Part shown: one piece after another, positions 43,027 to 51,608 of the stretch
Layout of the letters: the number at the start of each line of letters is the position of its first letter
How positions within the stretch are numbered: the first letter of the stretch is position 1
Assembly (NCBI GenBank): GCA_965247665.1
Contig: CBDFHH010000004.1
Coordinates: 744,001-808,000 of the forward strand
Source: CAUZWH01 sp965247665
GTDB taxonomy: Bacteria; Pseudomonadota; Alphaproteobacteria; SHVV01
Direction of reading: 5' to 3'
Length of the DNA: 64,000 bases
Notes under the pieces: model-generated
What the model was told of the DNA's origin: nothing
What the model saw: the letters and a program-made list of their open reading frames with translations, nothing else
Databases searched by the model: none
Translations under genes and position numbers: made by a program

Positions 43027-43962
43027 GATGAGCGAATTCTGGTCATCAAGCATGGCGGGCTCGGCGACTGGGTGCTCGCCACCGGGTGTTTCGCGGCGAT
43101 CCGCCGTCACCACCGCAACGGGCGCATCACGCTGCTCACCGCGCCAGCCTTCGCCGACTGGCGCGCGTACTGCGGCTGGTTCGACGAGATTTGGACGGAT
43201 GCACGCCCCAGCATGATAGCCGAGCCCTTTGAGTGGATCAGGTTGCGCCGGCGTCTGATCGATAGCGAATTCGCGCGGGTCTACGACCTGCAGACATCGG
43301 GCCGCACCGGCCTTTACAATCGGATGCTGCCGCGTCGCCGCCGTCCCGAATGGTCCGGAATCGTTGCCGGCGGCTCGCATCCGCACCGCAATCCTCGACG
43401 GGAATTCATGCACACGGTGGCGCTTCAGGCAGAGCAACTCGGTGTCGCGGGTATCGGGGAGGTGCCGGCGCCGAATCTCGACTGGCTCGACGCCGATATC
43501 GACGAACCGACGCCGCCCGGTGCCTTCGCCCTGATCGTGCCGGGGGGAGCGGCGCATCGCCCCGGGAAACGCTGGCCGGCAGCGCGGTTCGTCGATCTCG
43601 CCCGGACATTGTTGGAGCGCGGCACGCCCCCGGTGCTGATCGGCGCGGCGGCAGAGGCGCCGCTCCTGGACGGGATCGCGCGGCAGGCGCCGGGTGCGGT
43701 CGATCTCGGCGGTCGCACCAGCCTCGGCCAGATCGACGCCCTTGCGCGGCGCGCCTGTTGCGCCATCGGCAGCGACACCGGACCCGTTCACGTCGCGGCC
43801 GCCGTGGGTTGCCCGACCGTTGTGCTGTTCGGCGCCGCCTCCGACCCGCGGCGATGCGCGCCCTGCGGCGAGGCCGTTGCGATCCTGCGGCGCGTGCCGC
43901 TCGCGAGCCTCCCGGCCGGCGAGGTCATCGACGCCGCCGATGGGATGGCGAGGAGCGCCTGA
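43018..43962 (+). CDS. glycosyltransferase family 9 (heptosyltransferase-like)
   Basis: This 314-residue protein resembles ADP-heptose:LPS heptosyltransferases. ILVIKHGGLGDWVLATG is the N-terminal Rossmann start; GSDTGPVHVAAAVGCPTVVLFGAASD (two halves of the C-terminal donor site) is the strongest signature. The start codon lies within the last 26-bp tandem repeat and no good SD is visible, so expression may be influenced by repeat copy number. Its stop overlaps the next gene by one base. It would add a sugar to the LPS core or another surface glycan. Confidence 0.87.
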   Translation: MPGDERILVIKHGGLGDWVLATGCFAAIRRHHRNGRITLLTAPAFADWRAYCGWFDEIWTDARPSMIAEPFEWIRLRRRLIDSEFARVYDLQTSGRTGLYNRMLPRRRRPEWSGIVAGGSHPHRNPRREFMHTVALQAEQLGVAGIGEVPAPNLDWLDADIDEPTPPGAFALIVPGGAAHRPGKRWPAARFVDLARTLLERGTPPVLIGAAAEAPLLDGIARQAPGAVDLGGRTSLGQIDALARRACCAIGSDTGPVHVAAAVGCPTVVLFGAASDPRRCAPCGEAVAILRRVPLASLPAGEVIDAADGMARSA

Positions 43963-45218
43963 TGGCGCCCGGAATGCTCGAAGGTCTCCGGCTTTCCGCC
44001 AGCCATGTCGCGGAAGATGCCGGAGCGCAGAGCCGGAGCAGGGCGGGGGCGCTTCTGACGACGATCTTTTGTGCATTCGCCGCACTGCTGCCGATTGTCA
44101 GCGTCATGGCGCCCAAGGGCACCGTGGTGCTCCTGCTGCTTGCGGCGGTGCTCGCCATCCCGACCTACCGGCGAGCGCAAGGGCGATTTCCGATTCCCGA
44201 TCCACGCGTTTCGGTCGTTCTCGTTCTCCTTGTCGTCTGGTGTGCGATCGCTTCGTTCTGGAGCTTCGACGTCACCCGATCTCTCTGGCTCGCGCTCCGC
44301 ATCGCCATGGTCTTTGCGGCTGGCATGGTCCTGTTCGCCGTCGCGGCCGCGTTGGACGATACCGCGCGAGCGCGTATCGGCCGCTGGCTCGTCGCCGGTT
44401 TCGTTGTGGGACTTGTCCTCATGGCCGTGGAGACCGGACTCGACTATCCGCTGCTTCGTTCCGCCAGAGGGGCAGACGCCGCAGGCGGATCGGTCTGGTT
44501 CAATCGCGGTGCCGTGGCGATGGCGTTGGTGGTCTGGCCGGTGACGGCCTATCTCTGTGCAACGAGGCTCGGCTGGAAGTCGCTTCTCATCCCCGTCGTT
44601 CTCGCGATCGCTTCGGTCTACTTCGAAAGTGCCGCTGCGACACTGGGCTTTATCGTGGGTATTGCGACAATCCCGCTGGTCGTCAGTCATCGCAAGATCG
44701 GGTGCGTGATAACGATGGCGACCAGTGTCCTGGTATTCGTCGGAATGCCGTTTGCGGTGCGGGAAATGCATGACCACGGATGGCACCGGGCCGACTGGCT
44801 GGTCGATTCGGCCCGGCACCGCGTGGAGATATGGGATTTCTCCTTGCAGCGAATCGCCGAGAAGCCGCTCCTGGGATGGGGCTTCGACGGTTCTCGGCAT
44901 ATCGCGGCGCGGTATCCCGACGTCAGCGATTTCGGGTGGGACATCATACCGTTGCATCCGCATAGCGCCCCCCTGCAGATCATGCTCGAACTCGGCGCAG
45001 TGGGGGCGGTGCTCGCGCTTGCTCTGTTGTGGCTGCTGGCGGTCCGACTGGACGCTTTGCCACTATTGCATGCGCGGACTCTCGCGCAGGCCTTGTTCGT
45101 CACCGCCGCGGCCATCGGATGCGTGGCCTTCGGCCTATGGCAGAACTGGTGGCTGGCCCTGATCTTTTCTGTCGCCCTTCTGGTGCCGCTCACCGCCGCC
45201 CGGCCGCACGCGAGATGA
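43962..45218 (+). CDS. O-antigen ligase/polymerase-like membrane protein
   Basis: The ATG at 43962 is preceded by GAGGAG and overlaps the previous stop by one base. The 418-residue protein has about ten hydrophobic segments; the motif HPHSAPLQIMLELGAVG near residue 340 is the periplasmic signature of the WaaL/Wzy family (histidine and glutamine-rich loop). RHRVEIWDFSLQRIAEKPLLG before it is also typical. It would join undecaprenyl-linked glycan to the LPS core or polymerise it. Whether it is WaaL or Wzy cannot be told. Confidence 0.82.
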   Translation: MAPGMLEGLRLSASHVAEDAGAQSRSRAGALLTTIFCAFAALLPIVSVMAPKGTVVLLLLAAVLAIPTYRRAQGRFPIPDPRVSVVLVLLVVWCAIASFWSFDVTRSLWLALRIAMVFAAGMVLFAVAAALDDTARARIGRWLVAGFVVGLVLMAVETGLDYPLLRSARGADAAGGSVWFNRGAVAMALVVWPVTAYLCATRLGWKSLLIPVVLAIASVYFESAAATLGFIVGIATIPLVVSHRKIGCVITMATSVLVFVGMPFAVREMHDHGWHRADWLVDSARHRVEIWDFSLQRIAEKPLLGWGFDGSRHIAARYPDVSDFGWDIIPLHPHSAPLQIMLELGAVGAVLALALLWLLAVRLDALPLLHARTLAQALFVTAAAIGCVAFGLWQNWWLALIFSVALLVPLTAARPHAR

Positions 45219-45285
45219 CGCGACCGGCGGGCGGCGAGGCCGGGAGTCCTGCCACAACGGGTTGGGCGGCGGCGATTACGCTGGC

Positions 45286-46002
45286 GTGATCGATATTTGC
45301 CGAATAGCCTGGATCATCAAATCTGAGGGCCGACTCTTGCACAGGAATGAGGCCAGTTGGCTGGTTGGAAAACTTGGAAGCGTTGGTTCAGACGCTCTCT
45401 CGCCGATGTTGAATATTGGAAGTTCCACTCAAGAATATCGGGAGAGGACACAACCCTGGATTCATGAAGTCCTGATCGGTCCCCTGCAAAGCCAAGGTGT
45501 TCGCATCATTCATTCAGATATGAGAGAGGGTGGAGGAATAGATATAAGAGCAAATATACTTGATGACGAGGACTTGGAGCGGCTGAAGTCTCTAGGCGCG
45601 AAGTCCGTGCTTTGCTGCAATATGATGGAGCACGTTCCGGATCCAAAAGATCTGGCCCTCCGGTGCGCGGGACTGGTTCTCGACGGCGGCTACATCGTGG
45701 TGACGGTGCCGCACAGCTATCCGCACCACCGCGATCCGATCGATACCATGTTCCGGCCCAAACCGGACGAGGTGATTTCCCTGTTCAGCAATGTTGAGGT
45801 TGTGGAGCAAGAGATTATTTCAGTGGGTTCCTACCGGGATCACGTAAGGGAGAGGCCGTGGATAATATCCCGCCAGATCTTTCGCCTTCCGTTCCCGTTC
45901 ATACATTTCCATCGCTGGAAAAGGTCAATGAAAAAACTGTATTGGTTGGTGAACCCATACCTGCAATCCTGCGTGATAATGAAGAAAGGACCAACTCTGT
46001 AA
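45286..46002 (+). CDS. class I SAM-dependent methyltransferase, AT-richer than neighbours
   Basis: The GTG at 45286 (TTG at 45262 is an alternative) gives 238 residues. LNIGSSTQEYRE is the SAM-binding motif I equivalent, SDMREGGGIDIRANI motif II, and CCNMMEHVPDPKDLAL motif IV, as in glycan- or quinone-type methyltransferases. By eye the codons are much AT-richer than flanking genes (for instance around 45530-45590), a sign of separate origin. It ends the surface-glycan gene set; modification of a sugar is likely but not shown. Confidence 0.72.
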   Translation: MIDICRIAWIIKSEGRLLHRNEASWLVGKLGSVGSDALSPMLNIGSSTQEYRERTQPWIHEVLIGPLQSQGVRIIHSDMREGGGIDIRANILDDEDLERLKSLGAKSVLCCNMMEHVPDPKDLALRCAGLVLDGGYIVVTVPHSYPHHRDPIDTMFRPKPDEVISLFSNVEVVEQEIISVGSYRDHVRERPWIISRQIFRLPFPFIHFHRWKRSMKKLYWLVNPYLQSCVIMKKGPTL

Positions 46003-46091
46003 ACGGCAGATGCGGTGTTGATGCCTGTCGCTCGGGCGCTACGCCGGCATGTCCGGCGGAGCGAGAGGCGCCAGCTCGGTCGTCACCGATT

Positions 46092-46201
46092 CCGAGGAGC
46101 TTCAGCGAAAGTGACGCCGGCGGCAAAGGCGTCGCGTGAATGCGACCGACGAACCCCTACCCAAGCGGACAAGAAAAGCCCCGGACGAGCCGGGGCTTTC
46201 G
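46092..46201 (+). repeat. right copy of the livM-end direct repeat (att-like)
   Basis: The first 23 bases match the end of livM exactly, including the in-frame last codons EELQRK and the stop, but no permease gene precedes them here. AAGCGGACA at 46163-46171 and the terminator then follow in the same order as on the left, with divergence between. This suggests livM once ended here, directly against livK. Confidence 0.8.
46176..46198. terminator. bidirectional terminator for livK and the inserted operon
   Basis: AAGCCCCGG and CCGGGGCTT form a perfect 9-bp stem with a 5-base loop (ACGAG), and TTT or AAA flanks make it work in both directions. It lies 20 bases after the livK stop. Confidence 0.85.
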
Positions 46202-46217
46202 AAGTATGCGATGTCCG

Positions 46218-47411
46218 CTAACGGGCCTTGACCGTGGTCCATTCGCCGTTCTTGACGACCACCTCGAGGTAGGCACCGGGAGGATCGCCGGCGTCGTTGA
46301 GTTCGACCAGCGAGGCGCCTTCGTAGTTTACTTCGCCCCCGTCGGCGATGGTCTTGAGGGCCTCGGCCAACTGGCCGGGAAAGATCTTCTCGCCGGGCGC
46401 GTTGGCAACCTCCATGATCTTACTCTTGATCGCGCTACGCGATCCGGAACCCGCCGCCTGCACGGCCAAAGCGACAATTGCCGCGGCGTCGTAGGCTTCG
46501 CCCTGGAACGGTCCATCGAGCGCCAGATTGTTCTTCTCGGCGATCATCGCGAACGCCATGGCGCCATCATTCTCGCCGCCGGGACGCGTGCCGATCATGC
46601 CATCGATGCCATCGCCCAGCGCATCGATAATGGACTGGCCGATCATGCCGTCGCCGCCGGAGAAGCTCGAAAACGCCCCGGACTTGATCGAGTCCTGAAT
46701 AATGCCCTTACCGCCCTGGTCGAGATAACCCAGAACGACGAGGTGTTCGGCACCGGTCGCCGCAAGCGCCGCGACTTCGGCGCTGTAATCGGCCTTGCCG
46801 TCTTCATGGCCGGCCGACAAGGCGACGTTGCCGCCCATGCCCCCGAACGCCGCCGTGAACGCATCGGCAAAGCCTTTGCCGTAGTCGTTGTTGGTGTAGG
46901 ATAGCGCAACGTTCTTGATGCCCTTGTCGCCGAGAACCCGGGCGAGGACCTCACCCTGACGGGCATCCGACGGCGCCGTGCGGAAGACCAGACCGTTATC
47001 GCTGAGACCGGTGATCGCAGGCGACGTCGACGCCGGACTGATCATGACGACACCGTTGGGGATGGCGACGTTGTTGGCCGACGCGATGGTCGACCCGGAG
47101 CACAATGCGCCGACGATCGCAGCCACGCCCTCACCGTTGATCAGCCGCTCCGCTGCGGCGGTCGCCGCCGAGGCGTCGACACATGTGGTGTCGGCGGTGC
47201 TGACGACGAACTCCATGCCGTTCTTCATAGCACCGGAGTCGTTGGCTTCTTCAAACGCGATTCGCGCGCTCTGGGCGATGCCGGTGGTCAGCGACTCGAT
47301 CGGGCCGGTGAATCCCATGAGCACGCCGACCTTGACGGTGTGGCTGTCGGCCATCGCCTGCGAGGACATCGCCACGAGAATAGCAGCGCCGGCTAGAAGT
47401 AGTTTTTTCAT
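46218..47411 (-). CDS. livK: branched-chain amino-acid-type ABC substrate-binding protein
   Basis: ATG at 47411, preceded by GGGAGGGAGG, gives 397 residues with a signal peptide MKKLLLAGAAILVAMSSQAMA. The mature protein is a type I periplasmic binding fold: KVGVLMGFTGPIESL at the start and NGVVMISPASTSPAITGL and FRTAPSDARQGEVLA in the middle. It presumably serves livGFHM, from which it is separated by the inserted glycan genes and by opposite orientation. The ligand could be a branched-chain amino acid, urea or an amide. A reading from 47519 was rejected. Confidence 0.9.
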   Translation of the reverse strand: MKKLLLAGAAILVAMSSQAMADSHTVKVGVLMGFTGPIESLTTGIAQSARIAFEEANDSGAMKNGMEFVVSTADTTCVDASAATAAAERLINGEGVAAIVGALCSGSTIASANNVAIPNGVVMISPASTSPAITGLSDNGLVFRTAPSDARQGEVLARVLGDKGIKNVALSYTNNDYGKGFADAFTAAFGGMGGNVALSAGHEDGKADYSAEVAALAATGAEHLVVLGYLDQGGKGIIQDSIKSGAFSSFSGGDGMIGQSIIDALGDGIDGMIGTRPGGENDGAMAFAMIAEKNNLALDGPFQGEAYDAAAIVALAVQAAGSGSRSAIKSKIMEVANAPGEKIFPGQLAEALKTIADGGEVNYEGASLVELNDAGDPPGAYLEVVVKNGEWTTVKAR

Positions 47412-47487
47412 GACCTCCCTCCCTGGGTTGATAATCAAAAACAAGTTTGGCTTGTGCCGATACTGAACCTGATCGCACACGAATAAA

Positions 47488-47516
47488 AGGGTATTCTCAG
47501 GCCGCCTGCTCGACAA
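47488..47516 (-). promoter_or_regulatory. candidate livK promoter
   Basis: On the minus strand TTGTCG and TACCCT are 17 bases apart, giving a leader of about 70 bases before the livK ATG. Match to consensus is moderate. Confidence 0.35.
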
Positions 47517-47572
47517 CATGTTGGGTCATGAGCTCCTTAGAAACACGAACCGGCCCGACAATTTGTGTGCGC

Positions 47573-47602
47573 TTGGCGGGGTTTTCCGAGATGTGGTATT
47601 AA
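47573..47602 (+). promoter_or_regulatory. candidate rpiB operon promoter
   Basis: TTGGCG and TATTAA are 18 bases apart, ending 37 bases before the rpiB ATG. It would drive the long rpiB-to-thiL operon. Confidence 0.4.
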
Positions 47603-47639
47603 CCGCGGTCCGTCTTCGACGCGAGCCATCCCGCACAAA

Positions 47640-48137
47640 ATGACCACCGAAAAGACGATAGCCGTCGCTGCCGACCATGCCGGGATTCGCTTGAAATCGG
47701 TGATTAAGGACGAACTCGAATCGCTTGGCCACCGGGTGCTCGATCTTGGCACCGATGGACCGGAGTCCGTCGACTATCCCGACTATGGCGATGCGCTCGC
47801 GGCAGCGCTCGGCAGCGGTGAGGCTGCGCGTGGCGTTCTCATCTGCGGGACCGGAATCGGCATCGCGATTGCTGCCAACCGCCACCGGCATGTGCGCGCC
47901 GCCACGTGCCATGACGTCACCACGGCACGGCTTGCGCGCCAGCATAACGACGCCAATGTTCTCGCCCTCGGGGCGCGGATCGTCGGCGAGCAGGTGGCCA
48001 AGGATTGCTTGCGCGAGTTTCTCGTGGCTGCATACGAGGGCGGGCGCCACGACCGTCGGGTCGCCAAGCTGGGCAAACCTGCTTCGACCCGGCTTGCGGA
48101 CGAGCCGATAAAAAGCACTGCCGATGCCGTCGTCTGA
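47640..48137 (+). CDS. rpiB: ribose-5-phosphate isomerase B
   Basis: RpiB interconverts ribose 5-phosphate and ribulose 5-phosphate, the riboflavin precursor used by ribBX downstream. ATG at 47640 gives 165 residues. AVAADHAGIRLKSVIKDEL, the catalytic-cysteine segment VLICGTGIGIAIAANR and HNDANVLALGARI are the LacAB/RpiB signatures. The stop overlaps glyA by 14 bases. A reading from 47565 was rejected. Confidence 0.94.
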   Translation: MTTEKTIAVAADHAGIRLKSVIKDELESLGHRVLDLGTDGPESVDYPDYGDALAAALGSGEAARGVLICGTGIGIAIAANRHRHVRAATCHDVTTARLARQHNDANVLALGARIVGEQVAKDCLREFLVAAYEGGRHDRRVAKLGKPASTRLADEPIKSTADAVV

Positions 48138-49428
48138 GACGATCGCCGCGCTTGACAGCGTGCCCGATTTCTTTGCCGCAAGGCTGGAGGAAACCGACCC
48201 CGAGGTTTGGGCGGCAATCAGCGGCGAAGTGACACGCCAGCGCGACCAGATCGAACTGATCGCTTCCGAGAACATCGTCAGCCCAGCGGTACTCGCAGCG
48301 CAGGGCTCGGCGCTGAACAATAAATATGCCGAGGGATATCCGGGCCGGCGCTACTACGGTGGCTGCCAGTATATGGACGTCGTCGAAGATCTTGCTCGCG
48401 ATCGGGCGAAGCAGCTGTTCGGCTGCGAGTTCGCCAACGTACAGGCCCACTCGGGCTCGCAGGCCAACCAGGCGGCCTACGCCGCGGTCATGAAGCCCGG
48501 CGACACACTGCTGGGGATGTCGTTGGCGGCGGGTGGCCACCTGACCCACGGGGCGGCGCCGAACCTCTCGGGCAAGTGGTTCCACGCCGTGCAATACGGC
48601 GTGCGTCGCGAAGACTCACGAATCGATTTCGACCAGGTCGCCGCGCTTGCCCGCGAGCATCGGCCCACGGCCATCGTCGCCGGCGGTTCCGCCTATTCTC
48701 GAATCATCGATTTTGCGAAGTTCCGCAAGATCGCCGACGAGGTGGGCGCGTATCTCATCGTCGACATGGCCCATTTCGCCGGCTTGGTCGCGGGCGGTGC
48801 GCATCCGAGCCCGATTCCTTACGCGCACATCGTCACCACCACGACCCACAAGACGCTGCGCGGGCCGCGCGGCGGCATGGTGCTCACGAACGACGCCGAC
48901 CTCGCCAAGAAAATCAACTCGATGATCTTTCCGTTCCTACAGGGTGGGCCGCTGATGCACGTAATCGCGGCCAAGGCGGTTGCTCTCGGTGAAGCATTGG
49001 CGCCGTCTTTTCGCGGCTACGCGCGCGCCATTGTCGACAACGCACGGGCGCTTGCGGCGACCCTTGCGGATGGTGGACTCGAGATCGTGTCCGGCGGTAC
49101 CGACACACACCTCATGCTGGTCGATCTTAGGCCGAAGGGACTAACCGGAAAGGTTGCGGAAGAGGGTCTCGAAACGGCTCACATCACCTGCAACAAGAAT
49201 GGCATTCCGTTCGACCCGGAAAAACCGACCATCACGTCGGGAGTCCGCCTCGGGACGCCGGCCGGAACCACGCGCGGATTCGGTATCGCGGAGTTTCGCG
49301 AGACCGGCGGCATGATCATCGAAGTACTTGATCGCCTTGCCGATGGCGGCGATCACACATCCGCAATTACGGATGTTCGAGAACGGGTCATCGCCCTGTG
49401 CGGACGGTTTCCGATCTACAAGATGTAG
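48124..49428 (+). CDS. glyA: serine hydroxymethyltransferase
   Basis: GlyA converts serine and tetrahydrofolate to glycine and methylene-THF. At 434 residues it has NKYAEGYPGRRYYGG, the HSGSQANQAAYAA block, and PLP lysine K243 in TTTTHKTLRGPRGG. It supplies glycine for HemA and C1 units. It overlaps rpiB and is followed by nrdR after 18 bases, a common alphaproteobacterial arrangement. Confidence 0.97.
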   Translation: MPSSETIAALDSVPDFFAARLEETDPEVWAAISGEVTRQRDQIELIASENIVSPAVLAAQGSALNNKYAEGYPGRRYYGGCQYMDVVEDLARDRAKQLFGCEFANVQAHSGSQANQAAYAAVMKPGDTLLGMSLAAGGHLTHGAAPNLSGKWFHAVQYGVRREDSRIDFDQVAALAREHRPTAIVAGGSAYSRIIDFAKFRKIADEVGAYLIVDMAHFAGLVAGGAHPSPIPYAHIVTTTTHKTLRGPRGGMVLTNDADLAKKINSMIFPFLQGGPLMHVIAAKAVALGEALAPSFRGYARAIVDNARALAATLADGGLEIVSGGTDTHLMLVDLRPKGLTGKVAEEGLETAHITCNKNGIPFDPEKPTITSGVRLGTPAGTTRGFGIAEFRETGGMIIEVLDRLADGGDHTSAITDVRERVIALCGRFPIYKM

Positions 49429-49446
49429 GCGAATAGCGGGGGAGTC

Positions 49447-49926
49447 ATGCGGTGTCCGTTCTGCAGTAGCGACGAAACCCAGGTTAAGGATTCGCGGCCG
49501 ACCGAGGACAACTCGGCGATTCGACGGCGCCGCTATTGCCCGTCTTGCGGGTCTCGCTTCACGACGTTTGAGCGCATCCAGTTGCGCGAACTTACCGTGG
49601 TCAAGCGCAACAATCAGCGCGTGCCCTTCGACCGCGACAAACTGTTTCGCTCGATCCTTGTTTCGCTGCGCAAGCGTCCGGTCGATCCGGATCGAGTCGA
49701 ACGTATGGTCAACGGGATCGTTCGCCGGCTCGAGAGCCTGGGCGAGTCCGAAATCCCCTCGCAAGTGATTGGCGAGATGGTGATGGACGGGCTATCGAAC
49801 CTCGACCCGGTCGCCTATGTCCGGTTTGCCTCGGTGTACCGGAATTTCAGGGAGGCGAAAGATTTCGAGGAGTTCATCGACGAGCTCGTCAGCCCTCAGC
49901 GACAGCAAGAAGAAGTCGAAGACTGA
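49447..49926 (+). CDS. nrdR: transcriptional repressor NrdR
   Basis: NrdR represses ribonucleotide reductase genes. The 159-residue protein has the zinc ribbon MRCPFCSSDETQVKDSR with the second pair CPSCGSRFTTFERIQ, then an ATP-cone (LTVVKRNNQRVPFDRDKLF). Length and domain order are standard. ribD follows after 10 bases. Confidence 0.97.
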   Translation: MRCPFCSSDETQVKDSRPTEDNSAIRRRRYCPSCGSRFTTFERIQLRELTVVKRNNQRVPFDRDKLFRSILVSLRKRPVDPDRVERMVNGIVRRLESLGESEIPSQVIGEMVMDGLSNLDPVAYVRFASVYRNFREAKDFEEFIDELVSPQRQQEEVED

Positions 49927-49936
49927 CGGTCCCTTC

Positions 49937-51028
49937 ATGCGGACGGCCCTGGCGCTGGCCGCGCGCGGGTTGGGCTTGACCTGGCCGAACCCGACCGTTG
50001 GTTGCGTGCTGGTTGCCGGCGGGCGGGTGGTAGGCCGTGGCGGGACCCAGCCGGGTGGCCGACCCCACGCCGAGACCGTGGCCCTGGAGCGGGCGGGCGG
50101 GCGGGCGCGTGGCGCGATCGCCTACGTGTCTCTGGAGCCGTGCGCACATCACGGCAAGACGCCGTCCTGTGCCGATGCGCTGATCGAGGCCGGTGTGACA
50201 GGCGCGGTGATCGCGACGAAGGATCCGAACCCGGCAGTCAATGGCGGCGGGATCGATAAGCTGAGGGGGGCCGGTATTGCGGTCGAAGTCGGCCTGATGG
50301 AGGAACAAGCGCGAGCCCTGAATGCCGGGTTCTTTCTCAAGGTCGAGCACGGGCGGCCGCTGGTGACGCTCAAGACCGCGACGACACTGGACGGACGTAT
50401 TGCCGTCGCCAGCGGTGCAAGCCAATGGCTGACCGCTGCCGCGGCGCGTCGGCGCGCCCATCTGCTGCGCAGCCAGCATGACGCCGTGATGATCGGAGCG
50501 GGGACGGCGGTCGCTGACGATCCCGAGCTGACCTGCCGACTGCCGGGGCTGGCACGGCGTTCGCCGATTCGTGTCGTGGTCGACTCGTCGTTGCGTCTAC
50601 CGCTAACCCATCGAGTCGTCGTCACCGCACGCGAAACACCGACCTGGCTAGTAACTCTGGCCGCCGCTGACAGCGGTCGTAAGGGCGCTTTGCGCGACAG
50701 CGGCGTCGATGTGATCGAGGTCGAGCGCGACGAATTCGGTCATCCGGATCTGACCGCGGCGCTTGCAGCCATCGCGCGACGCGGCATCACACGGCTGCTC
50801 GTCGAAGGTGGTAGCCGCCTCGCCGCGGCGTTCCTGCGTGCACGGCTGGTCGATCGACTTGCTTGGTTTCGCACACCGGCGTTGATCGGGGGCGACGGTT
50901 ACCCGGCGGCGCTGCCGTTCGGTATCGAAGATCTGAGTAACATGCCGGTGTTCGACCGCGAACGCGTCGTGGCACTGGGCGACGATGTCCTCGAGACCTA
51001 CACGAACGCGAGGACGCGCGATGTTTAG
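49937..51028 (+). CDS. ribD: bifunctional riboflavin deaminase/reductase
   Basis: RibD deaminates and then reduces the pyrimidine intermediate of riboflavin synthesis. ATG at 49937 gives 363 residues starting MRTALALAARGLGLTWPNP, slightly shorter at the N-terminus than most. The deaminase zinc site is HAETVALER with LEPCAHHGKTPSCADAL. The reductase half runs from about 150 with KTATTLDGRIA and LLVEGGSRLAAAF. It overlaps ribE by 8 bases. Confidence 0.95.
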   Translation: MRTALALAARGLGLTWPNPTVGCVLVAGGRVVGRGGTQPGGRPHAETVALERAGGRARGAIAYVSLEPCAHHGKTPSCADALIEAGVTGAVIATKDPNPAVNGGGIDKLRGAGIAVEVGLMEEQARALNAGFFLKVEHGRPLVTLKTATTLDGRIAVASGASQWLTAAAARRRAHLLRSQHDAVMIGAGTAVADDPELTCRLPGLARRSPIRVVVDSSLRLPLTHRVVVTARETPTWLVTLAAADSGRKGALRDSGVDVIEVERDEFGHPDLTAALAAIARRGITRLLVEGGSRLAAAFLRARLVDRLAWFRTPALIGGDGYPAALPFGIEDLSNMPVFDRERVVALGDDVLETYTNARTRDV

Positions 51029-51608
51029 CGGCATCGTCACCGACGTCGGGCGCATCCGCTCGGTTGAGGCGCGGGGGGATACCCGCCTCGTGATCGCCAC
51101 CGCATACGATACCGGCGTGATCGAGATCGGCGCCTCGATTTGCTGTTCGGGCGCCTGTTTGACCGTTGTGGAGACAGGTGGCGACTGGTTTGCCGCGGAC
51201 GCGTCAGCCGAGACGCTTGCGCGTACGACGCTCGGCAGCTGGGAACCGAACACGCGGGTCAATGTTGAGCGCAGCTTGCGGATTGGCGACGAACTCGGCG
51301 GGCACTTCGTGCTCGGCCACGTCGATGCGGTGAGCGAGCTCTACGCTGCCGGCGACGAGGGCGACTCCCGGCGTCTGGAGTTCTCCATTCCCGGCGGGCT
51401 CGATCGCTTGATTGCGCCCAAGGGTTCGGTGGCGCTCGACGGCGTGTCGTTGACGGTGAACGACGTGACGGGCGACCGCTTTGGCGTCAATATCATTCCC
51501 CATACGCGGCAGGTGACGACGTTGGGGGATGTCGAACCGGGTCGGTTCGTGAACCTTGAAGTCGATATGATTGCGCGCTATTTGGCGCGGCAGATGGACC
51601 GGTCATGA
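51021..51608 (+). CDS. ribE: riboflavin synthase alpha subunit
   Basis: This enzyme dismutates two lumazines to riboflavin. ATG at 51021 gives 195 residues of two lumazine-binding repeats, MFSGIVTDVGRIRSV and, in the second repeat, FVLGHVDAVSELY; SLTVNDVTGDRFGVNIIPHT closes the second. It overlaps ribD and, by four bases, ribBX. Confidence 0.96.
   Translation: MFSGIVTDVGRIRSVEARGDTRLVIATAYDTGVIEIGASICCSGACLTVVETGGDWFAADASAETLARTTLGSWEPNTRVNVERSLRIGDELGGHFVLGHVDAVSELYAAGDEGDSRRLEFSIPGGLDRLIAPKGSVALDGVSLTVNDVTGDRFGVNIIPHTRQVTTLGDVEPGRFVNLEVDMIARYLARQMDRS

Larger units (their letters stand above)
46003..46217. other. right junction of the inserted segment
   Basis: This 215-base gap between the convergent methyltransferase and livK genes contains about 90 bases of unassigned sequence, the right direct-repeat copy and the terminator. 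No gene is supported. Confidence 0.6.

Noticed and set aside
42964..44085. 373-codon minus-strand frame over the glycosyltransferase
   Set aside because: The plus-strand protein has clear family 9 motifs; the minus frame does not.
42357..46091. Insertion sequence or composite transposon
   Set aside because: No transposase and no terminal inverted repeats were found; the flanking repeats are direct and derive from a gene end.
47412..47639. Glycine riboswitch before rpiB-glyA
   Set aside because: No tandem aptamer-like structure was visible and glyA itself starts inside rpiB.
51029..51604. FMN riboswitch in the riboflavin operon
   Set aside because: The rib genes overlap or abut, leaving no leader space, and no RFN element was seen before rpiB.
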